NCBI GenBank assembly: GCA_949752795.1
Contig: OX457057.1
Location: forward strand, 161,053,980-161,117,979
Direction: 5' to 3'
DNA: 64,000 nt
From: Hyperoodon ampullatus
Taxonomy: Eukaryota; Chordata; Mammalia; Artiodactyla; Ziphiidae
In this document: piece by piece, positions 1 through 12,457 of the stretch
Position numbering within the stretch: position 1 is the stretch's first letter
Layout of the letters: the number at the start of each line of letters is the position of its first letter
Notes under the pieces: model-generated
What the model was told of the DNA's origin: nothing
Seen by the model: only the letters and a program-made list of their open reading frames with translations
The model's database searches: none
Made by a program: the position numbers and the translations under genes

Positions 1-1094
<1,094 letters not shown>

Positions 1095-1195
1095 CAGCCC
1101 CTGAGATGTGAGCCCGGGAATCTGCGTTTTATAGCCCTGCCACCATTCGAGGTGCGGGGCCTGCAGACCTCAGTTTGAAAAATGCTGCCTCAGAC
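1095..1195 (+). repeat. MER5-like hAT-Charlie fragment
   Basis: Diverged match to the right part of MER5: a GAATCTGCGTTTTA-type block, then a run ending CAGTTTGAAAAATGCTG. This resembles the terminal inverted repeat region of this non-autonomous hAT family. Confidence 0.5.
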
Positions 1196-1499
1196 CTCTT
1201 CCTCTCAACCCCTTTCTGGAGCAGCACCGAGGCAAGAGGAAGGTGCCCACCACCCGGGCCCAAGGTTGGGAAAAGAAGAGACGTAGACTCGTTGCAACTA
1301 TAGTCCAGCTGGGTCGTTGAAGCCCCGTTCCCTGTCCTGGCCATACACGCAGAGCCACGCCAGTGGTCGTAGAGGCCGGGGGGAACTGGGGGCCAGTGCA
1401 GATGTGACGATGAAGCGGTGGGTGCGTGGGGGGCTCTGCTGCAGGAGGGAGGTGGGAGGGTTGGGGAGGGAGGGGCAGAGTTTCAAACAGCAATCAACC

Positions 1500-1745
1500 T
1501 AATTATTCATGACACTTCACACAGCAGAACTTTATCTTCTTCAGGATGAGAGACTTTGCCTAATGGATCTGGGGAAGGTTTGATTTTAATGGTCCTTTTA
1601 ACTAATGCTTATAGGCAGCCTGATTTCCCCTGAAAGGACAGTACATATTTCATCCCCATTAATACCAAATAAATTAATTATGGTCATGGCTATCATGATG
1701 AATCCCAGATTAATGCAGAATGATGGGTCTCTTGTGCAGTAATGA
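1500..1745. promoter_or_regulatory. candidate conserved intronic enhancer
   Basis: An abrupt AT-rich island in a GC-rich intron with no recognisable repeat. It has at least eight TAAT/ATTA homeodomain cores, at about 1501, 1561, 1587, 1600, 1658, 1673-1684, 1709 and 1739, including the block AATTAATTATGG. This composition is typical of deeply conserved enhancers near developmental regulators. Conservation itself cannot be seen from one sequence. Confidence 0.4.
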
Positions 1746-2671
<926 letters not shown>

Positions 2672-3044
2672 TTGCTATCCAGTCCAGGCCAATTCACAAA
2701 GCAGGTGTTCAAAATGAAACAATCCTGCTCACTGCAAACCCTCCCAAATAAACCACCGAAACCCAAGCGTCCAAATCCTTTGCTGCAAAGGCTGGAGCAG
2801 AAGCAGCTCCAGAGAGCTAGAGTTTTCCAAAAAGCAAGTTCTATTTTGTGGCCGAGTCACGGGGTGGAGACCGGGGGTGGGGTGGGGGGCTGGGGGGGTG
2901 GGAGGAGGCCTGAGCAGAATCCAGAACAGAGTGGAGACCCTGCAGCGGCCCCGCCCACAGGCAGGGCCACATCCTCTCCCCACTAAAAAGCAGGCTGTGG
3001 CTTTCCGTGACCAGAAACCTAGTTGACACCAGAGCCCCAGAGAC
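2672..3044. other. intron sequence without recognised features
   Basis: Unique sequence, including a G-rich run at about 2873-2905. No gene or repeat family recognised. Confidence 0.5.
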
Positions 3045-3215
3045 ATGAAAGATAACGAGGGTATAAATTTAATCTACATACCGACAGTGATTCATGCATG
3101 AGGGTGGCAAGTGCACAAGAAAAATGAAAAAAAAATGGACTTTCCCACCGGCGTTTTTCAGCAATTGAAGCAATTTTCCTGATTGTGGGATTTATACCAA
3201 TGGTAAGTGGAAGTT
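3045..3215. promoter_or_regulatory. candidate conserved noncoding element
   Basis: AT-rich, non-repeat stretch with TTTAATC, CAATTGAAGCAATTTTCC and TTTATACC motifs, flanked by GC-rich sequence. Offered as a candidate on composition alone. Confidence 0.25.
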
Positions 3216-3669
3216 GCCCCTTATTACCTCTCTCCCCTGGAGCACGGCCAGTGGGACCCTCATCGAGGGGACTGCGTGCACCCCCTGGGCTCACAGGGCT
3301 CTCCCAGCATGGCCCAGTCCTGAGGGGGCTCCCCACCCCAACTTCTGGTCAGAGCCAGCGGGCCCAGAATAAGGCGCCGTCCTGTGGGGCTGCAGATGTA
3401 AGGACAACACTGTCCTGAGTGTCCAGATCTCAGACCAGCCAGAGTCACAGGTGAGGCAGCCACGGCCTGGAGAGGCTACACAACTTGTTCTATGACGAGT
3501 AATAATGAGATGGCCGCGGCTAAAACTCCCGGGTCCAAAACGAGGTAAAACTGTGAACCTGGCTGCTACACAGAATCAATAGTCTAACCAACCTGACCAA
3601 ATCTGAAGGATGCTGGGGGCGGGGGCGGAGGAGGACACTGGCCAAGGAAGAGGCTTCCGAGGAATTTTC
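3216..3669. other. intron sequence without recognised features
   Basis: Unique sequence. A possible very old MIR remnant near 3440-3530 is too diverged to call. Confidence 0.4.
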
Positions 3670-3790
3670 AAGTCAGCATTCCCTTCATCCTATCGTTGAG
3701 CCCCTACTGTGTGCAGGGCCCTGCCCGTTCGGGTGCAAACTGCACTGGCCTTGCTCTCCAGAAGGACAATCTCTCTCTGGTCAGCCCTAC
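3670..3790 (-). repeat. L2 LINE 3' fragment
   Basis: Contains a diverged form of the reverse-complement L2 end: a GAGCCCCTACTGTGTGCAGG-like block followed by a CTCCAGAAGGACA-like block. Confidence 0.5.
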
Positions 3791-4159
3791 CTGCTAGGCC
3801 TTCAGGGACAGCCGGGCTCCCCTGGGAAAGCAGCTGGAGCTGATCCAAAAGACAAAGAAAACACAAGGGAGGACTTGCTAATGGCTAACGTTACTTTCCT
3901 TCTCGGAGCAGCATCACTGGCAATGCTCTTATCTCTGCCCAACGAGCAGCAGGCAAGCCACAAAGACCCACCGAAGGAGTGAATGAATGCACGCAGGAAG
4001 GAATGAGTGCACGAACTGCTCCTTCAAGCATGTGTCCGAAGCAGGAGGGGAAGGATTAGCACTCACCATAAGAACTGCAGCTCCTGGCAAAAGCTCTCCT
4101 AAGAAGGGAATTGAACCCCCCCGTTGAAATGAGGCCCGAAGTTTACAAAAACATAAACT
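3791..4159. other. intron sequence without recognised features
   Basis: Unique intron sequence. No gene or repeat family recognised. Confidence 0.4.
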
Positions 4160-4355
4160 TTCCACCCCACTTTGCTCTCATCATTGCACTCATTCCACAG
4201 ATGTCTCCTGAGTGCCCAACCTGGAAGGCGGGGATTAGGATGCCTTCTGACAAATGAGAAACTGAGGCTCAGATGGGTGAGGTGCCGGCCTCGGCTCAAA
4301 CAGGCAAAGAGTAAAAAGACCAGGATTTGAACTCGGTGCTTCTGACAGCACAGCT
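4160..4355 (-). repeat. MIR SINE
   Basis: Reverse-complement MIR core: GACAAATGAGAAACTGAGGC, then a GGATTTGAACTCGG block at the tRNA-like end. Confidence 0.7.
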
Positions 4356-4939
4356 GGCGCACGGTGGCCGTCAAAGGCAGCAAGCATCACAGAGCAGCCA
4401 GCCGTGGTGCCTCTACTCTGGACTGGAAGTGGGTTCCAGGGGCCCTGTGCCCCTCAAGCATCCCCAGCTGCTCTGAGCCGCCGAGCATGCGGCTCCCAGG
4501 CCTGCGATGCAGGGCTGCCCCAAGAGCCTTCCCCCCCAGGGGTCACCTCAACACACCAACTGGTCCTATCAACACCTTCCTGCACCTGTAGCTCAGGTGT
4601 GAGGGGCCTGGGCTTCCGGAAATGCACCAGACGTCATGGCTGACATTCAGGGGCTGCCCCCGACCCTGGGAACAGGGCCAGGCCCGTGTCCTTGGCCTCC
4701 CCCTCTGCTCCCGCGCTCAGCCTGAGTTCCTTCTGCCCATTCATCTGTCCACCCCGGCTGCTCTCGACAGGCCTGCCTGGCCCGCTCTCCACTTCAGGGT
4801 GTCTGGATACTGCAGGAAGGGTGACAGGCAGACCTGGCAGGCACCATATCTTCTAGAAACAGGTGCATGTAAATCCTACACCACAGATGTTCCAGCACAT
4901 TCCTGATTTTAAGTTCTGACCTACCATCAGGCCAGGTAC
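4356..4939. other. intron sequence without recognised features
   Basis: GC-rich unique sequence. Open frames show no domain. Confidence 0.4.
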
Positions 4940-5060
4940 CATATTCTGGTCACCAACACAATTAAAGAGTAGCTCCCGTTTACCAAGCACCTGCTGTGTG
5001 CCTGCGTGGTACATAACCTCACTTGATCCTCGCCACCGGCCCTCAGGCCACACCGCTGCC
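4940..5060 (-). repeat. MIR fragment
   Basis: AAGCACCTGCTGTGTGCCTG followed by AACCTCACTTGATCCTCG matches the reverse-complement MIR 3' half. Confidence 0.55.
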
Positions 5061-5149
5061 TCCCCGGGGCAGTCACTGTCACCCCGGCCCACGTCCCACC
5101 CCGGGACGAGTTTCCCTCCTGGCTCACCGTCCCTGCTGCCGTAATTCTC

Positions 5150-6165
5150 AGTGGCGTCCGTGTCCCCAGATCAGTCCCTCATTCCCCTGCCCCCTCGTTT
5201 CCTTGACCTCTTCTCCTGAAAGGCATGGCCTCCCCCGTTCCTCAGCCACTCATGCCCATATGGTCCACCCCGGACCGTGTCACCAGGAACTGCGGCGCCT
5301 CCAACCTTCGCACCGTCCTGTCCTTCCAGCTCAGTCCCCGCAGCAGCCCGACGCCCACAGCCCTGCAACCCGGGCCCTCTCACTGCCCCTCCCTTCCCTC
5401 GTGGCCTCACGTCCCCCCCTTACCCAGCAAAGACTCCGTGGTGCACCTTAGGAATCCCTCTCGCGCCCACACCCCGAACCCGCGCCCCACTCTCAGTCCT
5501 CCGCTTCCTCCGTGCAGCACCGGGCGTCTGACAGCACCGAGGGAAACATACCACCTCCCTGACTGGGCTCCCCTTAAACTCAGGCTCTGGGCCTCAAGAG
5601 GGCCAGGGAAAGCACAGGGCACTTCCCTAGTGCATTAGCCCTCCCACCTTCCCATGCCTTCTCTCTCTCAAGCCCCTCATCCTCCGTCTCAGCTGGCGGG
5701 CCCAGCCTCCTATTTCTGGGAGAAAAACGGAGCTCTAAGCAAAGGCCTGCCAGGCACTCCCACTGTCCCATCCACACATACCCCACCCCGCCCCGCCGCC
5801 ACTTGCCCAGGTCTCTCGGCTTCCTACAGCTGACTCGGCTGCGCTCCTGGTCAAGGCCGACCGCCCGCCTGGGCGCAGAGTCCACTCCTTCCTGCCTGAT
5901 AAGATCATTCACCCAGCAACTGGCCCCCGTGCCACCCACATCATTAACTTCCCCTCTCTATCACATCTACCCAGCAGCGTACAGCATGCTATTATCAATA
6001 GTTCTGTCACTTAAAAAAATAAAACCTCTCTTGACCCTACACCTCCTTGCACCTACCAGCCCTTTCTCTACTCCCCTTGGAGCAAAATCCCTCAGAAGAC
6101 AGGTCTCTAGGCAGGGTCTCTAATGCCCCTGCTCTCAGTCTTCTCTTGAATCCACTCCGATGGTT
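5150..6165 (+). repeat. L2 LINE, diverged
   Basis: C- and T-rich sense-strand L2 sequence. The best-preserved part is 5970-6160, which ends with the TTCTCTTGAATCCACTCC block typical of L2. It continues on the far side of the two insertions that follow. The 137-142 codon frames here are by-products of low A content. Confidence 0.55.
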
Positions 6166-6640
6166 CATTTCATGGGCAACCAGGTGTCTGCTCAAACATT
6201 TTCCTGGGTGTGTCTGGAAGCGGTTTTGGACAGATTAACATCTGAATCAGTCGACGGAGTAAAGCAGATTACCCTCCTCAAAGTGATGGGCCTCATCCAA
6301 TCAGGTGAAGACCTGAAGAGAACAGAAAGGCTGGCCCTCCCAAGAGTGAGAGTGAACTCCCCTTGCCTGACTGCCGGGAGCTGGGACATCAGTCTTTTCC
6401 TGCCTTTAGACTCGAACTGAAATGCTGGCCCTTTCTTGGGTCTCGAGCCTGCCATCTTTTGGATGGGGACTTACACCATCAACTCTCCTGGGTCTCCAGC
6501 CTGCTGACTGCAGATCTTGCGGCTTCTCAGCCTCCAAAATCATGTGAGCCAATCCTTAAATTAAATCTCTTTACACATACACGCCCCCCAACACACACCC
6601 TGTTGGTTGCATTTCTGTGGAAAACCCTGAATAATACACG
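6166..6640. repeat. ancient interspersed repeat, family uncertain
   Basis: Matches a common mammalian repeat with blocks such as TCAAACATTTTCCTGGGTG, AGTAAAGCAGATTACCCTCC and a GGAAAACCCTGAATAATACA end. It interrupts the L2. I cannot assign the family name with confidence. Confidence 0.6.
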
Positions 6641-6649
6641 CTCCAGTCA

Positions 6650-7022
6650 AGATGCCACCCACAAATCAACCTCAACTGCACTTGACTAGGTCAGCGCAGC
6701 CCCGGCATTGCTGAGTCCAGTGGTCAGGTCTAATCTTCCCTGACCTTCTACCACATCGGCCATCCCTCTTCCTTAGAACGCTGCGCTCACTTGGTCTCAG
6801 GACCTGACTCTCCTGGGTCTGCTCCTTCCTCGGACAGCCCTTTCTCCACCTCCCACACCTCTTCTCTGTCCCCCCTACACCCCTGGGGATTCTACTTCCA
6901 CCTCCAAGCCCAGACCTCCCCACCCAACTCCAGAAGGGTGCATCCCATGACGTCCTCAGCATCTCGACTTGGACGCCCAAGACCAAACTCCTGATCCAGA
7001 TGCAGATCCCAACATCTGTTCC
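6650..7022 (+). repeat. L2 LINE, continued
   Basis: Resumes the L2 broken at 6165. It includes TTCTACCACATC, GCTCACTTGGTCTCAGGAC and ACCAAACTCCTGATCCAG, all known L2 ORF2 landmarks. Confidence 0.6.
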
Positions 7023-7338
7023 TCAGGAACAGGAATATTTTCAATAGCATCAAAGAGAATCAAAAATATTTTAGAATAAATTTAACCAAACAGGTGCAAG
7101 ACGTTCACACTAAAAACTACAAAATATTTCTGAAAGAAATTTTAAAAGACCAAGACAAATGGAAAGATATTCTATATTCATGGCTTTAAAAACTTAATAT
7201 TGTTAATATGGCAATACTATCCAAAGGGATTTACAGATTTAATGCAATTCCTATCAAAATCCCAACAGCACATTTTGCAGGAATTGAAAAGCCAATTTTA
7301 ACCCTAATTTCATGGGCAACCAGATGTTTGCTCAAACA
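7023..7338 (+). mobile_element. L1 ORF2 internal fragment
   Basis: About 280 bp of sense-strand L1 ORF2 (reverse-transcriptase region), recognisable by GCAATACTATCCAAAG, GATTTAATGCAATTCCTATC and AAAATCCCAACAGCA. Both L1 ends are absent. It is followed at 7307-7338 by a copy of a 32-bp segment also present at 6167-6198. It lies inside the L2. Confidence 0.85.
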
Positions 7339-8065
7339 AACATCTATTGCAATTGTTCCTGTTCCTCCAGTGACCTTCCCCATCTCAGAGAAGGGTGATT
7401 TCATTCTTCCAGTTGCTCAGGCCGACAGCCTCGGACACCCGCATCTGATCTGTCAGCAGATCTCATTGGCACCACTCAAAATTACGCCAAGAACTGGACC
7501 ACCCCTCGCCGTCTCCACCACTGCCTCCCCAGCTGAGGCCACCCTCTCCGCTTGCCCACAGCTCCCCTAAAGCATCCCCTGGCTGCAGCCCTTGCCCCAC
7601 CGTCTATCCTCCACACAGTGACCCTGAGTCGGACCATCTCACTCCCCTGCTCAAAACCTTCCAGGGGCTCCCCTCTCACTCAGAGTAAAAGCCAAAGTCC
7701 CCTAACTGGCCTCTACGATCCTGCACCATCCGGCCTGCTTCTTGGGCTCGGAGCTCTTTCCCCAGATATCTACATGGCTCACTCCTGCATTTTCTAGAGG
7801 TTTCCCCTCAGATGGATCCTTCTCAGGGGGCAGTCCTTAACCACCTCCCCTGCATCCCACCCCAGCACTTCCTTTCCCTTCTCTAAAGCACTCATCTCCC
7901 ATGGATGTACTGTGCATTTCGTTCATTTATCGTATTGTCTTTTCCCCTCTCTAGAAGGCGAGCTCCGTGACAGCGGGGCTGGATCTCTTTGGTTCACCAG
8001 TGGACCCAGTGCCTGGAGCAGTGCCTGGCCCGGGATATGTGTTCAGTGACTATTTGGTCATACGT
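7339..8065 (+). repeat. L2 LINE 3' part
   Basis: Well-preserved L2 3' end: TTCCAGTTGCTCAGGCC, CTCAAAACCTTCCAGGGGCT, CTCAGAGTAAAAGCCAAAGT and the final CAGTGCCTGGCCCG block. This is the last segment of the L2 that begins near 5150. Confidence 0.9.
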
Positions 8066-8079
8066 AGCGAATGACCCAC

Positions 8080-8205
8080 TCCTACGGTATGCATTAATGC
8101 ACAATTCCCCCATTTGTAGATGAGGAAACAAGTTCAGAGAGGGTAAGAAATGTGCCAGGGGCCTCACAGCCATAGACAGTGGAGCTGGGATTTGAACCCA
8201 ATGTT
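8080..8205 (-). repeat. MIR SINE fragment
   Basis: GTAGATGAGGAAACAAGTTC and GCTGGGATTTGAACCC match the reverse-complement MIR core and tRNA-like end. Confidence 0.75.
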
Positions 8206-8532
8206 CTTCCTTTCTCTGGGCCGTTGACAGCAGTCAGTGGAAGCCAGCCCAGGGCCCACGCCAGCCTCCCATGTGTGGGAGCTGCCACAGTGCGGACTGT
8301 CCCGAGGAAACAAAATACCACACAACTTAATTTTATGCTTTAATTGCTTGGTGGTGATTTACTGCCGGCTGTATATTTTTTTCCCAGTTGACACTTCCCT
8401 CCATGTATTTCTTTTATCTATCACCACACTTGACAGGTAAGTCGCTGATATTTACTGTTACTGTATGTACCAATATTTCCAACATATATCACCACCACAG
8501 CCATGTCACGGCACACAGAGTTCTGCCCCAGA

Positions 8533-8589
8533 ACGGTCAGCCTTCTCCAGACATAGACGGGGGCCATATCTGGAGAAGGCCTGACACCG
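8533..8589. repeat. 57-nt inverted repeat (hairpin)
   Basis: Arms at 8537-8554 and 8566-8584 pair through CCTTCTCCAGACAT and ATATCTGGAGAAGG, with an 11-nt loop. Pairing extends outward through CGGTCAG against CTGACACCG with a small bulge. A pre-miRNA-like length, but no evidence of expression. Confidence 0.7.
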
Positions 8590-8769
8590 GAGAATGTTAG
8601 AGCCTTAGAGAATACGGACACAGCTCCCCCATACACATACTCACACATAAAGCTCCCAGGCCCACCAGAACTGCCCCTCAGGCTCTGCTTTTTGTTTTTA
8701 ATATAATGTTTTTCTTTTCAACAAGCATTCAATATTACTTTGAGATGAATACAATGGGAAAAGCTTTAG

Positions 8770-8880
8770 AACCAGTGACCTAGTCCAACCTCCTCATTTA
8801 ACACAGAAGCAAACTGGGGAAGCCCAGAGAGGGTCAGGGGCTTACCCAAGGTCACACAGCCCAGTTAGTGTCAGAAAAAG
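8770..8880 (-). repeat. MIR SINE fragment
   Basis: AACTGGGGAAGCCCAGAGAG and CCCAAGGTCACACAGCCCAG are diagnostic MIR core motifs in reverse orientation. Confidence 0.8.
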
Positions 8881-9019
8881 GTCTACAGCCCGACTCTCCC
8901 TTCCCCCAGCCATCCTTCCCCACTTTCCCTGTTGGGGGGAGATTTGCTTCCCAAGAGGCAATGGGACGTGTAGGATCTGACCCTCTTCTACGAGAGTGCA
9001 GCCCATCTCTCTTAATTTT

Positions 9020-9145
9020 TGTGAACATGCATTAAGCACTCAGTATGCACCAGGGGATTTCACGTGTGCTATTTCATTGAAAGCGCACAACAGCCCTTAT
9101 CGGTAGCTGCTATTATTCCCTTTTCACAGATGCGACAGCCTGCCA
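9020..9145 (-). repeat. MIR SINE fragment
   Basis: TTAAGCACTCAGTATGCACC through TATTATTCCCTTTTCACAGA matches the 3' part of reverse-complement MIR. Confidence 0.75.
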
Positions 9146-9239
9146 GCTGGTCCAACAACATCGTCCCTCCTTCCCACTCCTCTCCTCTAGGCACCTAATC
9201 AGCTCTCCTTACTCCAGACTAATTCTTCTCTGCCAAGGT

Positions 9240-9420
9240 GTTAGCCCAGCTGTCACCAAATCACTCTGTGCAGAAGTGCCACCTGGGATGTTTGCTTAGA
9301 AGCAGAAAAGCCACCCCAGACTCCTGATTCTGGGCCCAGAACCCACACTTTTAACAAGCCCCACACGGATGACCCCAGTACAGCTGTGGCATGGACCATT
9401 CTTTGAGAAACCCTGCGTAA
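9240..9420 (+). mobile_element. MER5A hAT-Charlie copy
   Basis: Non-autonomous hAT element: CACCTGGGATGTTTGCTTAG, CAGACTCCTGATTCTGGGC, ACTTTTAACAAGCCCCACAC and a terminal TTCTTTGAGAAACCCTGC resemble MER5A end to end. Confidence 0.7.
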
Positions 9421-10344
9421 TGGACGCTCTTGGCCCTCTCGCAGCATCTGCAGCTTGCTTGTTGATTCTTGAGCCCTTCAAGGCCTAAGGACTCATTCTC
9501 AACAGTGGTGCAGCAGACACAGGGACAGGCAGCAGCATGGACGTTCTGGGACAGAGGCCCCATCCCACCCCCTCCCACCATACACCCGGCCAGCCCGCTG
9601 CATGGACCCATGATGCCCGCCACAGGGTCCAAGGCTGGTCTGTGGCTTCTCCGAAAGTGGCACTTCCAGGGGCACCAACAGACCCCAGGAGCCAGATCGA
9701 CAAGTCAGAGACTGGATCTCCCTGGACCTTCGTGTGACCTCGGCCAGAGAATCAGCAGGAAACGTGGTGGAGCCAGGGCACGGGTTCCTGAGCACTGGGC
9801 TTGGGAGATTCAGGAGCCATGGGGGCAACGTGGCCAAAGATGGGCTGCAGCAGGAAGGCATAGACTGGCAGAGAGGGGATCGAGAGGGGAAGGACAGCCT
9901 ATTAGAAAAGCTTCCAGCAGTGCAGAGGTGTGGTGACAGGGGACCAAAAGAGGAGAGAGGCAGTGGGAATGGAGAGAGAGGGCCTTTTGGAGGTGGGACC
10001 CCATGTCTCGGTACCTGACTGGCTGGGAGTGGGAAGTAAAGGAGGCAGGAGCTTGAGCCCCAGTGATTCAGAGAACGGGACCTGCTGCTGCCAGCTGGCG
10101 TGTTTTAAGCTGCCTCCATCTCCCATTCCCAGGTCACCCCGTCCCTCTTTGCCTGGGGACCATGTTCCCACAGCCCAGATGCCATCTGACTCCCAGGCTG
10201 ATTGGCAACTATTTGGTTCCAAACAGATCCTCCCAAGGCAGAAAGGTCTCCAGTATGCAGGTTCCAGAGATGTCAGGAGGCCTTCACTGAGAGCCTGGGC
10301 TCTGGGAGGGTGGGCAGGCACCGCTGAACGGGAGGCCTCCGGGG
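9421..10344. other. intron sequence without recognised features
   Basis: GC-rich unique sequence. Several frames of 90-157 codons on both strands share no family features and overlap one another. Confidence 0.4.
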
Positions 10345-10610
10345 CAGGCAGACAGATAATCCGTGGACTCATCACCGCCTGATATACCGCCTCAGGTCCC
10401 AGGGGGAACTGCTCAGCTAAGTAATTGCTTCTGCCTTGATTACAGGCCTTTGCAAATGACTATGGGCCTGGTCCCACCAGTGTTTGAATCTTACAAATGT
10501 CCGCACACGCAGCTACTATCTGGACCACCTGGTCGTTACCTTAAGAGGTTTAATTTGCTTAGCGAGGGAATTAGACTATAAACTATTCGGAAATTATGGA
10601 AAGTCACACG
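10345..10610. promoter_or_regulatory. candidate conserved intronic enhancer
   Basis: Repeat-free stretch dense in developmental-factor motifs: AGATAATC, AAGTAATTGC, GGTTTAATTTGC, GGAATTAG, and TTTGCAAATG at about 10449-10458, which reads as an octamer-like POU site on the minus strand. LHX4 works with POU1F1 in the pituitary, so a POU/LIM-homeodomain site cluster would make sense here. Inference from motifs only. Confidence 0.4.
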
Positions 10611-10655
10611 TCAAAGAGACCCTCCCCTTGTGAGTTCTTCAAGCACATTTTGCTA

Positions 10656-10693
10656 GAGTGTGTGTGCGCATGTGTGTGTGTGTGTGTGTGTAT
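10656..10693. repeat. GT microsatellite
   Basis: Two GT tracts separated by CGCA and ending in TATGT. Confidence 0.9.
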
Positions 10694-11164
10694 GTCCTAA
10701 CAGGTGTGTGGTTATCAAAAATAACAAGTGGCTCAGCAAGAACCTGGCCCCAGATTGGACCACAACCAACCCCAGAACTGAAGTGGCCTCTTCCTGGGGC
10801 AACAGAGTACAAGCTACTAGAGGCAGCCACACAAGCACAGGCAGGACCCTCCTGCCAGAGCTGGGAACCCCGCTTTGGGAAGTGAAGGCTGAGGGCTGCG
10901 GTCACTGCCACAGAGCTCTGGACCACACAGAGAGGGATGGTCTCCTGTGGGGAAGACTCAAGGCAGCTCCGCACACCAAAAGGTGGACAGTTGTTCCAAT
11001 CACCTGCCACTGCCACTGGACAGGCCCCACCTCCCTCCCCAGGACCCCTGTCTAGCCCAAGGCTTTTTGTAGCCTCTGCCCCAGGACCCTCCTTTTCTCT
11101 TTTTTTTTCCTCCTCCCTACATAGATATGCCATCATGGCCTTAATAGGAATAGTTCCCAGTAAT
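10694..11164. other. intron sequence without recognised features
   Basis: Unique intron sequence with a T-rich run at about 11094-11110. Confidence 0.4.
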
Positions 11165-11325
11165 GATGGCTACTGAACACTTCATTTTACTCAGTCCTCA
11201 TAGTAACTTTTGAAAAGTAGACATTTTTATTCCCATCCCTTTTTCGAGATGGGAGAGTGAGTCTCAGAGAGGTCTAATGCCCCAGATTCACACTGAGCCT
11301 GGATTCAAACCCAGCACCTGGTCCC
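11165..11325 (-). repeat. MIR SINE
   Basis: ACTCAGTCCTCATAGTAAC, GAGTCTCAGAGAGGTC and CCTGGATTCAAACCCAG mark a nearly full reverse-complement MIR. Confidence 0.8.
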
Positions 11326-12284
11326 TCTTCAACGTCCACCTTGGAGAGAGGTTTCTGGGCCCTTATCGGCCCATCAGGCCCATATTGCCCGATGTCCTGT
11401 GGGCGTCTGCCCAGCTGAGGGATGGAGGCCCTGGTCACCGGAGTGACTGGCCCAAGGTCACTAACGAAGACCTGGCCAGAGCCAGCAAAACTACCCTGCA
11501 GCTGGGCCAAACTCAGAGCGAGCTGGAGCTGAAACAGGCTGTTCTGAACTGCGGGGATAAATCAGCAGCTCCCGGGCTCCCAAGGACACCGCTAACCTGC
11601 CCTTGGCTGACAGCCAGGCTGACTGCCTGGAGACTGACCGGCTGGGGGAGGGGACACAGCTCCCCAGTGACAACGGCGCAGCAGCCCTCCATCCCGCTGG
11701 GTCCCCGCAGTGCCAGGAAGGTGAGGGCCTCAGGGGCAGGGAGACACCCCCAGAGAAGCATGAAGTTTTAGACAGGACCCCCCAGGAGTGGCAGTCACCC
11801 CAGAACGCCTCCAACTCTTCCCCACGGCCCCCTCTGGCAGGCAGATGCCAGCACGCATACCTGGCGGCCAGGGCGTGGCTTGAAGCTCCCCACAAGCCTG
11901 GGATGTTCTTAAAGGCTGTGCTTTACCTTAAAAACGTACACGGGCTCTTGCGCTTTCTTTGATTCTATAGCTGTTTGTTTCATACTACAATAATCACTGG
12001 TTTGTTTCTCAAGTCTTCATGTAAATTGGCATGGCATCTTTGTCCCCGGCCCACTGCCATGTACCCTCTCCACCTGCCAGGCTACCCCTGCCTCCATCTG
12101 AGGAGTTCTAGGCCTCTAAAAGTCATCTCAGTGGGAAGGTCTCAAAGCTGGAGGGAGCAGCGGGCAGGAGAGGTCAGCTCAGGCCCAGCCCGAGGGAGAA
12201 CTCTGCCAGCTGGTCCTCCATGACCGCAGGTCAGGTGAACACATCCAGGGCCAGAAACCCAGAGATACAGCACCTAGCATGAAG
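11326..12284. other. intron sequence without recognised features
   Basis: GC-rich unique sequence. The 164-codon plus-strand frame at 11277-11771 starts inside the MIR and shows no domain. Confidence 0.4.
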
Positions 12285-12326
12285 CACCCAGCAGTGCTAG
12301 ACACAGTTTACACGCTATCTTCTTCC
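12285..12326 (-). repeat. MIR, left half (split)
   Basis: AGTGCTAGACACAGTTTACA matches the reverse-complement MIR 3' region. The continuation is found at 12511-12650, beyond the inserted SINE and inverted copy. Confidence 0.5.
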
Positions 12327-12329
12327 ATT

Positions 12330-12457
12330 GGTGGCGCAGTGGTTGAGAGTCCACCTGCCGATGCAGGGGACGCGGGTTCGTGCCCTGGTCCGGAAAGATC
12401 CCACATGCCGCGGAGTGGCTGGGCCCGTGAGCCATGGCTGCTGAGCCTGTGCGTTCC
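12330..12457 (+). mobile_element. cetacean CHR SINE, truncated at both ends
   Basis: tRNA-derived head with an A-box-like GGCGCAGTGGTTGAGAG and a B-box-like GGGTTCGTGCCC, then the CHR body. The first bases (GGGCTTCCCT in complete copies) are missing. The tail stops at GAGCCTGTGCGTTCC with no poly-A, and I see no target-site duplication. Its right edge abuts an inverted repeat, unlike the complete copies in this window. Confidence 0.9.

Noticed and set aside
5023..5638. Overlapping 137-142-codon frames as a proline-rich gene
   Set aside because: They lie in diverged L2 and C-rich sequence with no domain or splice support.
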